Assembly (NCBI GenBank): GCA_028673005.1
Contig: CM054112.1
Location: 188,374,564-188,438,563, forward strand
Origin: Tanypteryx hageni
Taxonomy: Eukaryota; Arthropoda; Insecta; Odonata; Petaluridae
Direction: 5' to 3'
DNA: 64,000 nt
Positions within the stretch are counted from its first letter, which is position 1. Every line of letters starts with the position of its first letter. The notes under the pieces are model-generated. The model worked only from the letters and a program-made list of their open reading frames with translations, searched no databases and was not told the origin of the DNA. The position numbers were made by a program, and so were the translations under genes. Positions 34,568 through 44,772 of this stretch are shown piece after piece.

Positions 34568-35297
34568 TACAGGTTAGACCAAAAAGAATGGGACGATTAC
34601 AATTTTCATTATTTAGTTAACCAGAACAGTTACAACAATTAAATAACCTGGAATGTAGAGAAACACTTCAAGTTTTGCCTGTGTGTTCAATGTGTCGACC
34701 ACTAGTTACATGGCAAATGTCTAAGCGATACCGAAATTCCTCCGAAGTCCACTGTAGCATTGCTGCATCTACTCGGCCAGCTCCATGTGAGATTTGATCT
34801 CATAGCTCTTCCAAGGACCATGGCATTGGTTGTATGTAGGCGTAACCTTTGATGAAACCCCAGAAAAAGAAGTTGATAGTTGACATCTGGAGATCATGGT
34901 GGTCCCATGCCCTATCCAACTTCCGGGCCCTGTTCATCCAGAAATTTTCTCACAGCTAAGTGATAATGTGGCCTTGATTCACAAAGTTGTCATACCAGCA
35001 TCTGATTGACTTCTTGTCAGGCGAATCAACACCAAATGTTGTTCGGAACTGATGCTGAACTGTAGTCACAGATTTTGATTCATGGAACCACAAACAACAC
35101 TATTTTTTGCTGCTGAGATGCCATTTTATACTAGGGATGGCGACAGCACTGCAGGGGCCAGGAAGTGAATTGCCACATGTCACCAGGAAACTTGTAGTTT
35201 TTCTCTACATGTTCCAAGTTATTTCATTGTTGTAAGTGTTCCAATTAATTAAATAATGAAAATTGTAATTGTCCCATTGATTTTGGTACACCCTGTA
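34568..35297 (-). mobile_element. Deleted mariner-like element with TA target duplication
   Basis: Inverted ends of about 55 bp bound the element. The left starts TACAGGTTAGACCAAAAAGA and the right on the minus strand starts TACAGGGTGTACCAAAATCA; both continue GGGAC(A/G)ATTACAATTTTC. TA lies at both ends (34568-34569 and 35296-35297). The element is 730 bp and encodes the broken transposase described separately. It sits downstream of the thymosin stop codon, possibly within its longest 3' UTR. Confidence 0.88.
34668..35124 (-). pseudogene. Mariner-type transposase, internally deleted
   Basis: Minus strand, ATG at 35124, opening MASQQQKI. After a frameshift it reads CLWFHESKSVTTVQHQFRTT and ..KKSIRCWYDNFVNQGHI, the helix-turn-helix DNA-binding region. 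It then jumps, across a deletion and another frame change, to PHYHLAVRKFLDEQ. That is the segment just after the second catalytic Asp in this family. INFFFWGFIKGYAY follows, and the C-terminal end is FRYRLDICHVTSGRHIEH. At least one stop (a UGA or UAG) interrupts the distal part. The catalytic core between the HTH and PHYHL is gone, so it is inactive. Confidence 0.8.
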
Positions 35298-36114
35298 TAA
35301 CTATTAGTTCTCAGGATATTTAAAATACATTCTTGTGCATTACCTTCTTCTATGGAACTGAGAAATCGATAGGCTGAAACAAGGTCACTCAATTACATAG
35401 TGTTTGTTTTTAATGTTCTTTTAAAAAGTCATATTTAATCAGTAAATAACAGTGACAAATCACATCTATCTTTACACCTTTTTCTATGCTAAATTTATTA
35501 TGAATAACTACTCTTTAAGGCAAAACTTCATGTCTTTAGTACCTCTGTGACAGAAAACTCGTATTGGATATGTTCGGGTATTTTATGGCTGTCCGATAAT
35601 GATTTTTCTCAAATTCTGAAATAGATTGATTCATGCCAATTAAATTCATTTTATATGTAGGCATATATAAGTCTGCAAGTACAGAAAAACTTTAGATTTC
35701 ATGAATGAAAAACATCATTCTCTTCAACTGTCCTCGTAGGTTTTCAATGGCATTGAATTCTTTAGGATCTTTTCAAAATAGCATTTTATACTGAAGTAAA
35801 ATAATAATATTAAAATAAATTCGGGATGTGTAATAATAATTTTAGAAGTAAAAATTAGAATAAAAATGTAACCATGAATAGAAATATGCTAACCTGACAT
35901 TTCATTCATGCCTACCTGTCAGTTACATACCAATAATTTATTATTTCCTTGGAAAGCATTGAAGAGTACTTTTGATATTACATTCTATAATTTCGTGATT
36001 CTATTAATGAGTGAATATTTTACTGTTTTTGTAATGAACATTCCAATGGATTTACTTATTGACAATATTTCAATTTTGAACCCAATTTGTTATGAACATA
36101 AAGAATAAAGAACA
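35298..36114. other. Non-coding CpG-poor sequence
   Basis: AT-rich with scattered AATAAA motifs (last at 36104-36109, just before a Helitron insertion). No gene was recognised. It could be the distal 3' UTR of the thymosin gene. Confidence 0.4.
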
Positions 36115-36420
36115 TCTATATTAATAAAAGCCGGTGTGTGTGTGTGGATAGCATTTCTCAAAAACCAAGAAACTTCGAGGAAAAAACTTGGTTCAGTTAC
36201 TAGAGGCCTGTGTTATTTTGATGTAAAATTACACAACTTATTTTGAATACTCTTAGAAAAACAAAATTTTAAAGTATTTCATTTGTTCATACCAATTAAG
36301 GGAGAATTTTGGTCACATATCTCGAGGGAACCTTGAGTTGGAATAAAAATATTAGTGAGTGAAATGTGTATTAAATTTTATAAACTGGAAACCTGAGGCA
36401 GAGCCCGGGTAATTAGCTAG
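36115..36420 (+). mobile_element. Short non-autonomous Helitron
   Basis: It starts TCTATATTAATAAAAGCCGG after an A and ends GCCCGGGTAATTAGCTAG before a T. This fits Helitron rules: 5' TC, 3' CTRR, A/T insertion and no target duplication. A CCCGGG palindrome lies about 10 nt before the CTAG end. It is 306 bp with a short (GT)n near the 5' end and no coding capacity. TCTATATTAATAAAAG is a very common Helitron start in arthropods (from memory). Confidence 0.75.
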
Positions 36421-38965
36421 TGCAATAATAAACTTCAACCAATCCACTCTAATTCCCAAATTTGTAAAACATTCGTACATCTATAGCATATTTTTTTGTC
36501 ATAAATTCAAACTTAACTAAAAGGTAATTGTTTCATAGTCACGAGCTTATGACTGCCATTTCCTACTAATTGGAAATCATTCCCGGCCAAGTCAAGTGCT
36601 AAGGTAAGTCTCGACAAACCTCAATTTTGGAAATTAAGAATCCCCGCCTGATACTGTAATTGGAAAAACAATGAAATCCTGATTGCATTTGCAAGGTTAG
36701 ATGCCAAGCCATTTTTGGTCGTGTATTTCAATGTTTATAAAGGAGAGCTAACATTATTTACAACATTCTTACCTCATCATTAGGGTAACAGTAAAGAAGG
36801 GTTTTTACGTACCTTCTCTTGAGATGTGAAAATTTAAAATGTTTATGTTGTAAAACCTCTAAGGAAATCCGAGTCAAGTTTTTGCTTAATTAGTTCTACT
36901 GCTTTAATACGTAATGGTTGATGGCAACACAAGTTATGATGTCATGAAATGATTGAAAAAATAACTTATTTGATTTGGCCGAATTTCTCATGGGCTGATT
37001 TAACTTGTGCATTAAGCGCGCAACTAAATAATCTTGTTGCTATTGCAGTTCTGAAAATATGGGGCAAGGGAGGGGCAGTTTCATTTTTGGACGCCCATGC
37101 ACACTCTGTGAACTGAAAGGCACTTGCGACTCATTCCCCATCTGTTCTTCCAACTCTTAGTTGCCAATGATTGAAAAGCAAAAACCCTTGTCACCGTGTT
37201 GCCCAACGCGATGTGAAGGAGGATTTTTCTTTGAAGCTCCACGTTAATGAATACTACACGTATTTTCATTTTAGCACTCCCTTTCGGCTAATTTATAAAC
37301 GGATAAAATGCCAAACGTGCGGCCCAGTCTAAGAACTTCGTGAAAGTAGACCAGGAAAACAGAATGGTGCAAGATGGTAGTTAACTCACTTGGCACCGAA
37401 AGACTCGAAATACATCGCTGAATAGAAAGCAACAATAAAACTCTGCCATCCGCTCCGCTTATCACCGTATTCATCATTCGTTTCATTATTTACCGCTAGT
37501 CTTCCCTCGTGAAGATACGCGACCGAAGATTTCCATTCGACGAGTGAATTTCAGAATAAATTGCTTCTTTCCACTCCAGGTTCTCAAATGCGCATTCACC
37601 AAACTCGATTCTACCTCAATGGCGCGCACTAAATTTGCCGATAAACAAGCTTCTGACTCCCCCCTCCCGCCCAGCCGCATTCTCACTATTTCTTTGTCTT
37701 ACGCAATTACCTCACCTTAAGCATGGTCATAGATATATTTTTAATAGATCTCATTCACTGAAGTCGAACAAAAAGACATGAGAAAATGAGGCCTAATTGA
37801 TATGATGAAGGACGACGCACCGTAATTTCGGCTATATAATCCCTGAAATAAGTGCTAAATTATTTTGAATGTCCCTTCATTGTGTTCAGAGAACTCTGAA
37901 TTCTATACGTGATTTATTGGTGTTTCGCGTCTACATTATTTTCCAATAATTCAAGACATTGGATGTGTGCATGATCGGTTTTGGCAACTCATCCAAACCG
38001 CACTCCTACAATCAAGAATAAGGAAATATCCAAAATTCGTCACGTGGACTTTTATTTCGATCGCACAAATTACAGTGAATCCTAAGATATCTCTTATTTG
38101 ACATAAGTGAGGGATGGCGGGAAAAAAACGTTTGCCCTCCTCTTTCCGATACTTCGTCCTCAGAATTTCAACTCTCCTTTCTTCAAGGAGATAACTCAGG
38201 ATTAGACTGATTGGCGGAATTTTTCGTTTCCTAGCGGAGTTCAATTTTAGAGTACAACAAATTTCCTAAAAATGTTTCTTTCCTTGTTCGGAAAACAGTT
38301 TTATATCACATGGGACAACATGATAATGCGGTATCTCTCTCCCTCATCGTATTCGCTGAGTGAGCATATACCAGTCCGCGTGTTGGATTAATTTTATTTA
38401 GCATTCATTTTGCCGTTCCAAATAATCTAACCGTCATATGCAGGTGCAGCTGCCTCACCCGTGATCGTGACAGCCCTCGTTATCAGTCAAGCATAAGAGC
38501 GAAAGGTTTAGCCAATGTGTTGGATATTTATAATGGAAAATATACTGAATATATAATCATAAGAAAAAATAGAAATTCCAACTAAGTTTTTTACAGGTAA
38601 TATCAAACCCAGTCAATTTTGTGCTTCAGAATTTTGCAATGATCTTATAAAATTACAATTATGAAATGTAATGATATTAAAAATAAAACATTTTAAAATA
38701 TAAAACTGGCGGTATTAATTTTAAATTAAATATAAAAATGGTTTTATTCACGACATTAAATATATTATATCAAATAGAAGTAGCTGAAATTTAAACTTAT
38801 TTTACATCCTGCAGAGATAAAACAAACCATATCCCCTGCTGATATCGAGCTAATTAATCACAAAGCTGACTTTCGGTATATTTTTATGTATCATAAATAA
38901 ACAAAGCATACTAGAATGTTCCAAAAACTTCAAGCGGTTAACACCTCGAAATTTACCGTCTATTA
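36421..38965. other. Non-coding, transition from CpG-poor to CpG-rich
   Basis: A good donor consensus AAG/GTAAGT lies at 36602-36607, but no exon could be assigned. CpG reappears from about 37.0 kb (GCGCGC, ACGCCC, GCGACTC). No protein was recognised; short minus-strand frames at 37081-38244 have no domain. Confidence 0.4.
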
Positions 38966-39306
38966 CTCTAACACAGCGGCTTCCAAGCATCACAAAGCCA
39001 CGCACCCCTGTCATCTAAGAAAACTTTCTTTGCGCCCCTTCTAAATCATGTTCAATTAAAATTCATAAACAATACCTACTGGGCATACAATTGCCGTTAA
39101 TGTAACCACCTTAAGAAAAACATGAAACCAACTGTACGTATTAGCTACTTAAGGGCCAGAATTTAACGCCTGCATATCGTAGGTCTCACAATTAAAATGG
39201 TTAAACGCAGAGTAAATATATGTCAAACCTTATGCGCCCTCCCCCTCTCCCTTCCGACCCAGCCACCGCGCCCCTCCCCCACAGTTTGAGCCCTAACACT
39301 CTAAAT
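38966..39306. mobile_element. Degenerate hAT-like MITE
   Basis: CTCTAACA (38966-38973) and CTCTAAAT (39299-39306) could be a decayed 8-bp duplication around a 325-bp segment. It begins CAGCGGCTTCCAAGC and ends ACAGTTTGAGCCCTAACA. The sub-terminal GCGCCCCTCCCCCACAG and ACGCACCCCTG are typical of hAT MITEs. The right terminus has lost the CTG end, so this is less certain than the other hAT copies. Confidence 0.45.
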
Positions 39307-39784
39307 CTAAAACCTTGGTGGAAATTAAAATTGCGGCCATCGTAGAGGACGAGATGAGCAAACACCTGACTTCCATAGCTATTTGAACTCACTTCCGCGG
39401 AATCTTCCAATAACCACCCATGATACATGGTGCCTACGATCGCTAAAGCATTCTTTAACGCCACTCCTAGGCATCGCGTCCATTATCGGACATAGAATTT
39501 ACGACCAGCTATTCCCTCTTTTCTACGCGCAAGAGGTAGTGTAACGGTGTCCCTCTGATGGATAAATAATCTCTCCATTTTTATAACGACCTGCTGATTC
39601 CCTCTTGCCTACGCGCAATGCGTATCTAAGAGGTAGTTCAATAAATAGCTGAACTGTTTTAAAAATTTAGGAAGAAAGATCACTTCCTAATAATGACTTA
39701 AGACATCCATTATCGGATCGCGAGGCCATCGGGCATTTCATTTTGTCGCCCATACCTAGCTAGACCTGCCAACCAGCTGTTAAT

Positions 39785-40033
39785 TAACCAGCAGTGGCAG
39801 CTCGTAGCTAAAATTAGTGGGGATGCTGCTCCAGAAAATTTTTAGCCTTTGTTTTAAAATTGTGTACTGAAGTACTGACATTAAGCTTAAGGAATATATA
39901 TTGTACTACAATAATAAAGAAAGAATTAAAGAAAAAAGGACTCATTATATTAAATGTTATCGATAATATCAAGTGGAAATAGGGGGTGCTGCAGTTCCGC
40001 AGTGCCTATACACGAGCCGCCACTGTTAACCAG
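39785..40033. mobile_element. hAT-type MITE with perfect 8-bp target duplication
   Basis: The element (39793-40025, 233 bp) begins CAGTGGCAGCTCGTAGC and ends TACACGAGCCGCCACTG, inverted repeats with 13 of 17 positions matching. TTAACCAG flanks it on both sides (39785-39792 and 40026-40033). It contains GGGGATGCTGC and GGGGGTGCTGC as inner repeats. It is non-coding and lies at the edge of the CpG-rich block that starts at about 40.05 kb. Confidence 0.88.
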
Positions 40034-43000
40034 TATTTGAACACCTATAAAGTAACAGTATCAGCGGCGAACTTAAAGGAATAGGAAGTGCCGGAGGAGC
40101 ATGCCGGAGAGAGGACGATACTTGCTTCGGAAGGAAAGGAGAAAGCGGAGGGAGGGATGCCACGAAAAGGCCGCGCCCCTGCCCTGCCATCTGGCGGAGA
40201 GAGCCCGAATCGGTTCGGGCGGGAGACTAGGCGCCCTCCGAACGCATGGTGTGCCGTACCTGTCAGCCAAGCGGCGTCGAGCGAGGGGGCGTACGTAACG
40301 CACGGGGAGAGAATCCTTCCCGCCCCGCCTTCCCTCCCTCCACCGGCACACGCCACGCCGGCCGGAGGGGCCCTTCCCTTTCTTTCCAGTGAGCCGACCG
40401 CCCTCACCAGCGGCAGTCGTGTCACGGACGTGAGCGAGACGTGAAAAAAAAATACGCGGGGTAGTTTCACTCGCGCGCCCGCGGAAAAGGGAGGAGGGAT
40501 AACAGCGCGGGAAAATTGTCCAGGAGAGCGGACAGAGGTTGGACGCATTCGAATCGGTCTTCGAGACTCTTCCACGTCATTGGCAGAAGTGCAAGAGAGG
40601 TAAAGAGACTGATAAGAGCGGAAGAGGAACGAGTGTGCCAGGATTAACGTCAAAAGGGTTGGCACGCGCTCAGTCGGGAGAAAACCCTTTTGTTTTTCCC
40701 TCCCCCTCCTTTTATCGCCACGACGGTGCAGGCAGCAGTTCTCTCGTCTTCTTCATTTAAAGTCCATTTACCCGCGGACGTTTTTCTTTTGTTTTTCATA
40801 TTTTCCCACCCTTGTCATTTATCGCTTAAGCGGCTTCGGAGTCAGGAGGGGTCTCAAAGACTTCCTGTGGCTAACCATCCTTACTCCTTCCTTCACCCCA
40901 CGTAACCACGTCTCCTAATTCTCCTCTTCCATATACGTCTCCTTCGCGCCTCGCCACATCAATCAAGGCGAGGGGGGGGGGGGGTAAAAGACAAAAAACA
41001 GTGACTTCTTATCGACTCGAGTGGACGACGTTCCTCGTCTCTTTCCAGGTGGTCCCCGTTCTTTTGTTTTTAACTGAACTTCTACCTATCTCCCTTTCTC
41101 TCTCTGTAGCTGGTGTGTGATGGACTGACCCTTAACGCTTCGCATGTTTAGCCTCCAATGCATCTCTCATTCTCCGCTTCGTGTCCTCCCCGACCTAACC
41201 CGTGATATCTCGCCGTCTCCCCCTATTTTTGAGTTGATGGATGGTCTCCCTGACGACCGCTCGATTGTTTATAGCAAATCGAGGTCGCCTCCGTCCCGTT
41301 AGTTTTCTTTGCGCTGTTTTTAAATTTTTTTGCGGGATACGCGCTTCATTAAAAAAAGTTTTTCACGATCCCGGTGATTCATCGTGCCGGATCGAACTCT
41401 ATCTTAATACCTTCTTCCTTTCCTTTCGTCCGATCATTTTTTCCGCTGCATTAAGTTCTCGAATTTCCCACTGTTTTCCTCACCGGCTTTTAAAGTTTTC
41501 CTTGCTCTCTCTCTCCCTCGTCACCGGTTAGCTCGTAACCTGGGCCTCACACGAACTCGCAAACGCCCATCCGAAAAACACCTCGACCGCCTTTCTTCAC
41601 CCAAACTCCCTTACTTCCTCCGCCCACGACAACACCGAAAATCCCTCTGGACCAACACTGTCCGCCGCATTCCTTCCCTTTTGTCAAAAATTCCATTTTC
41701 CGGGACTCTTTTACGTCGGTGCGGGTGGAAAAAATTCTCGTTCGGTTTTTACCGTCTGGAAATCCTATCCGCAAGTGAAAATTCTGCCGCGGTTGTTGTA
41801 GTAACCTGGTCGACCGAGTTCTTTTTTCCCCGGACTTCTAAACCAACAAAATCAGTTACGTACGTTAAAAAAAATCTTTTCATTCGAGGTTGCCTCCATC
41901 GCGAGGTGCGACAACTCCCTGAAGGTGTCAACGCTGGGTCTACTTCCCCCACACCCTCCAGCAACTCACCTCCCCCTCCTTCCAGACGCAACAACGAAAA
42001 GTGGCGTGATAAAATATGCTGCACTGAAGGATTTTTATTTTCGGTCGGGTGTGGGGCGAAACCACGTGACCTCGCCGCGAAGAGGGGTGGGAAAGGAAGT
42101 AAAGGAGTGAAGAGGGAATGAGAGAAGGAGGGGTCGGAAAAGTGCATGTGTTCGTGCAGTCCGCTCTGTCACGGTGAGTGACGTCACCTGGGACACCTAT
42201 TTGGAAACGTGAAGCCCGTGGCGCTCTCTCTCTCGGATCCGGCAGGTGTGTGTGTGCGCGCGTGTGTATGTGTTTCGTCGCCTTTGTCGACTGCAAGAGT
42301 CGGATTCTCTCCGTGCCAGGCGGAACGGAAGAGGTGTACAGAGTGGAGAGGTGAGTTTCGCATTTTAATCCTCAATATATTTTATTTCCCGAAGTCGAGG
42401 GCTCTCGGCTATTTTTGGTGCCGATATCTAGTAAGTCAAACGAAACCTATTTTTTTCGCCCGTGTGGAGGCATTTTTCGTATTCTCTGGAGGGCTTTTGT
42501 CGCGTGACTGTTAAAACGACCGATTACAGCGAAGAGTTTGTTTTCATCGCGATTGATGAGCAGCTGTCCCGAATCGGACACGTCCTTATATTTCGCGTCT
42601 GGCATTTAGGGGGGAAAAGGGTTCGCGTCGGAATATACTTACACGTCCCCGCTGTGACGCGAGGACGGTATTTTTTGACTCGGTCGACGAAAAATTCAGA
42701 CTTCCGCGAGCATTGTTTATGTCCCATATTGCTTTTGATTTTCTGTATATCAGCTATGTATTTGTCGACCTTGAATATGTTAGTCTCGCTAATATATTTA
42801 TCGAGCTTATCTGTCCCTTTTAAGTTATTCGCTCTGTCTTTTGTTTTTCTTAAAAATTAGTCTCATTTGACTGTATGTATCAGGTTTGCCGTTTGAGTAA
42901 TTCCTTCGCGTGTAAGATCAGCTGACGCGAAAATAGTTCTCTGATTTCCCTCCTCGGCGTCAGCTGACAATAGAATAATGCCTTCAATAAAGAAGTCCGG

Positions 43001-43175
43001 TGTCGGCTAGTTGTAATATTCGAATGGATGTAGATTTTTCTAACGCATATGGCTACAATTTCTAATATTGAATTTAAAAAACCTTTGATAGAAAATGTAA
43101 CATAGGCGGGTTATATCAAATTTCAAATTCTCTTGGTAGAGATGGAGAAAAAATCTTAGGATTAGTTGTTTCGGC
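40034..43175. other. CpG-island-like block, possible promoter of an unseen gene
   Basis: GC- and CpG-rich (40.05-42.4 kb) with strong donor consensus sites on the + strand. Examples are GGAGAG/GTGAGT at 42351 and CACG/GTGAGT near 42175, preceded by TGACGTCACC-like sequence. It could hold a non-coding first exon for a gene beyond the window. No conserved protein was recognised; the 206-codon minus-strand frame at 40045-40665 has shuffled-looking composition. Confidence 0.35.
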
Positions 43176-43262
43176 GCGGTTTAGTATGGATCTTACGCGT
43201 CGTGTCCTGCATTCATACCTCAGAGTTCGAACCCACCCACAGAAAGTGGACTAGCCCGGTTC
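43176..43262 (+). repeat. tRNA-derived SINE-like head
   Basis: An A-box-like GCGGTTTAGTATGG and, about 45 bp on, the B-box-like AGTTCGAACCC have pol III spacing. A second B-box-like GGTTCGATTTCC follows at about 43257. No cloverleaf can be drawn, so it is a SINE head or tRNA pseudogene. Confidence 0.4.
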
Positions 43263-43737
43263 GATTTCCAACCTAATCCAGATTTGTTTCTCTTTTTGCC
43301 ACTATTTTTTGCGCGATTGTTTTAGCTTAAAATATCGCGAAACGGCTGTTTCCGATAAACGTGTTTGGGATTGGAAAAGCTTTAACAAAGCAATTGAAAT
43401 GAAAAGAACGAACTGAAGAAATAATATTTTATAAACCCTTTCAGTCGTGAATTTAATTGGGAGAATAAATGTTTTTTTAATTGTATCTTAATTCTGAATA
43501 CTTCAGTAATTCCTCTATCAAAATTTTAGGTCATAAACCACGCGATTTCCGATCTATTTTCTATCCACTGTCGTGTTGACAATATGCTTCAACGGTTATT
43601 GAAATTACGAGACTGAATGTCTATAAGAATGGACCTGATGACTAAAAGGGATAAATGCTCCAGGATGTTTTTCTAGAGTAGTTACTAACCATTATTATAA
43701 ATGTTATAGAAACATTTGGTCATTGGGCCTCGATAAA

Positions 43738-43930
43738 ACATGTAGTGTAACCTCGACAGAACGAGTACTGCCTAAAACGAGAACTTCATTATAGCGAGCG
43801 AAAACACCGTCAATTTGTTTACGTCACATATATGGGAAATAAGGCATAAAACGAGGGCTATTTTTGCGGTAAATTCACTATAACGAGCGTATCGTAACTT
43901 GCCCCGAACTTTTATGCTTAAGTACAGTGT
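43738..43930 (+). repeat. Possible pogo/Tigger-type repeat end
   Basis: The sequence GTAGTGTAACCTCGACAGAA, with later ATAACGAGCG and AACGAGGGC, resembles the 'CAGTGTAACCTCGATATAACGAG' class of Tc1/mariner-superfamily ends (from memory). A clear right partner was not found; a hAT element is inserted downstream. Confidence 0.3.
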
Positions 43931-44132
43931 TTTCTTGTATATAGAGCACATTTTTAATAGTTATTAATGCTATAAAAATACAGTATCCGCCGTTTCCCTG
44001 GTTTAATTAATGATGCTCTAACTTTCAAACATTATCTGTCGAAAAATAAATGCTAACAAACAAACATGTTTTGCGTGTGCACATATTTGTTGAAAAAAGT
44101 ACTCAAGTCCGTTTTGCAATTCTGATGTTTGT

Positions 44133-44688
44133 GACTAGAGCAGTGGTTCTCAGGCAGATTCGTCAGGCGACCCTTCCGTCCGGATGTTTGGTCGCCGCGA
44201 ATCCTCCCCCTCTCCCTCCCCCTCACTCCCCCCTCACTCCCTCTCCCTCCCCCCCACCCCGAGAATATTCAAGAAGCAAAAAAACCTCCAGTTTTCTCCA
44301 TACGGGAGAGGGATGACGATGATAAAGAAATTAATGAGTGTTTTTATTTTGTGCTCTTTATAAATATTATAAATTATTTTATTTACAACTGCATATGTAT
44401 ATTTTAAAAAATCAGACTATATGTAGTGTATAGTTTAATTTTTTAAAGTACTAATCACTGCTGGAAAATAATTTCGTTTGTTTTCATAACATAAAAATAA
44501 CTCATTTGTTAAAAGGTTTTTGTACGTTGATAAGCTACAGAATTTTCTTTATTTTTGAACAAAACCTGTCGATAAATTAAAACCTGCAGGACTTTTAAAA
44601 CCACAATTATATCACTTGCCTTAGCAAAGAGTGCTTGCGACCCCCTTATGGGATCGCGACCCACAGTTTGAGAAACACTGGGCTAGAA
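44133..44688. mobile_element. hAT-type non-autonomous element, 540 bp
   Basis: The element (44141-44680) begins CAGTGGTTCTCAGGCAGA and ends CACAGTTTGAGAAACACTG. It is bracketed by GACTAGAG and GGCTAGAA (6/8 match). A C-rich block lies just inside the left end and CGACCCCCTTATGGGATCGC inside the right. No transposase was found; the open frame at 44050-44316 comes from the C-rich repeat. Confidence 0.75.
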
Positions 44689-44772
44689 CATCACTAGACG
44701 AGATCTGTGAAACCAGTGGAACGCTGCAACTACAAGTGATACTGTTCTCATCTAGGTATGTTATGACGAGGC

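Noticed and set aside
40045..40665. 206-codon minus-strand frame in a CpG-rich block
   Set aside because: No domain or conserved motif, Pro/Arg/Ala/Ser-rich composition expected from GC-rich DNA, with other overlapping open frames on both strands.
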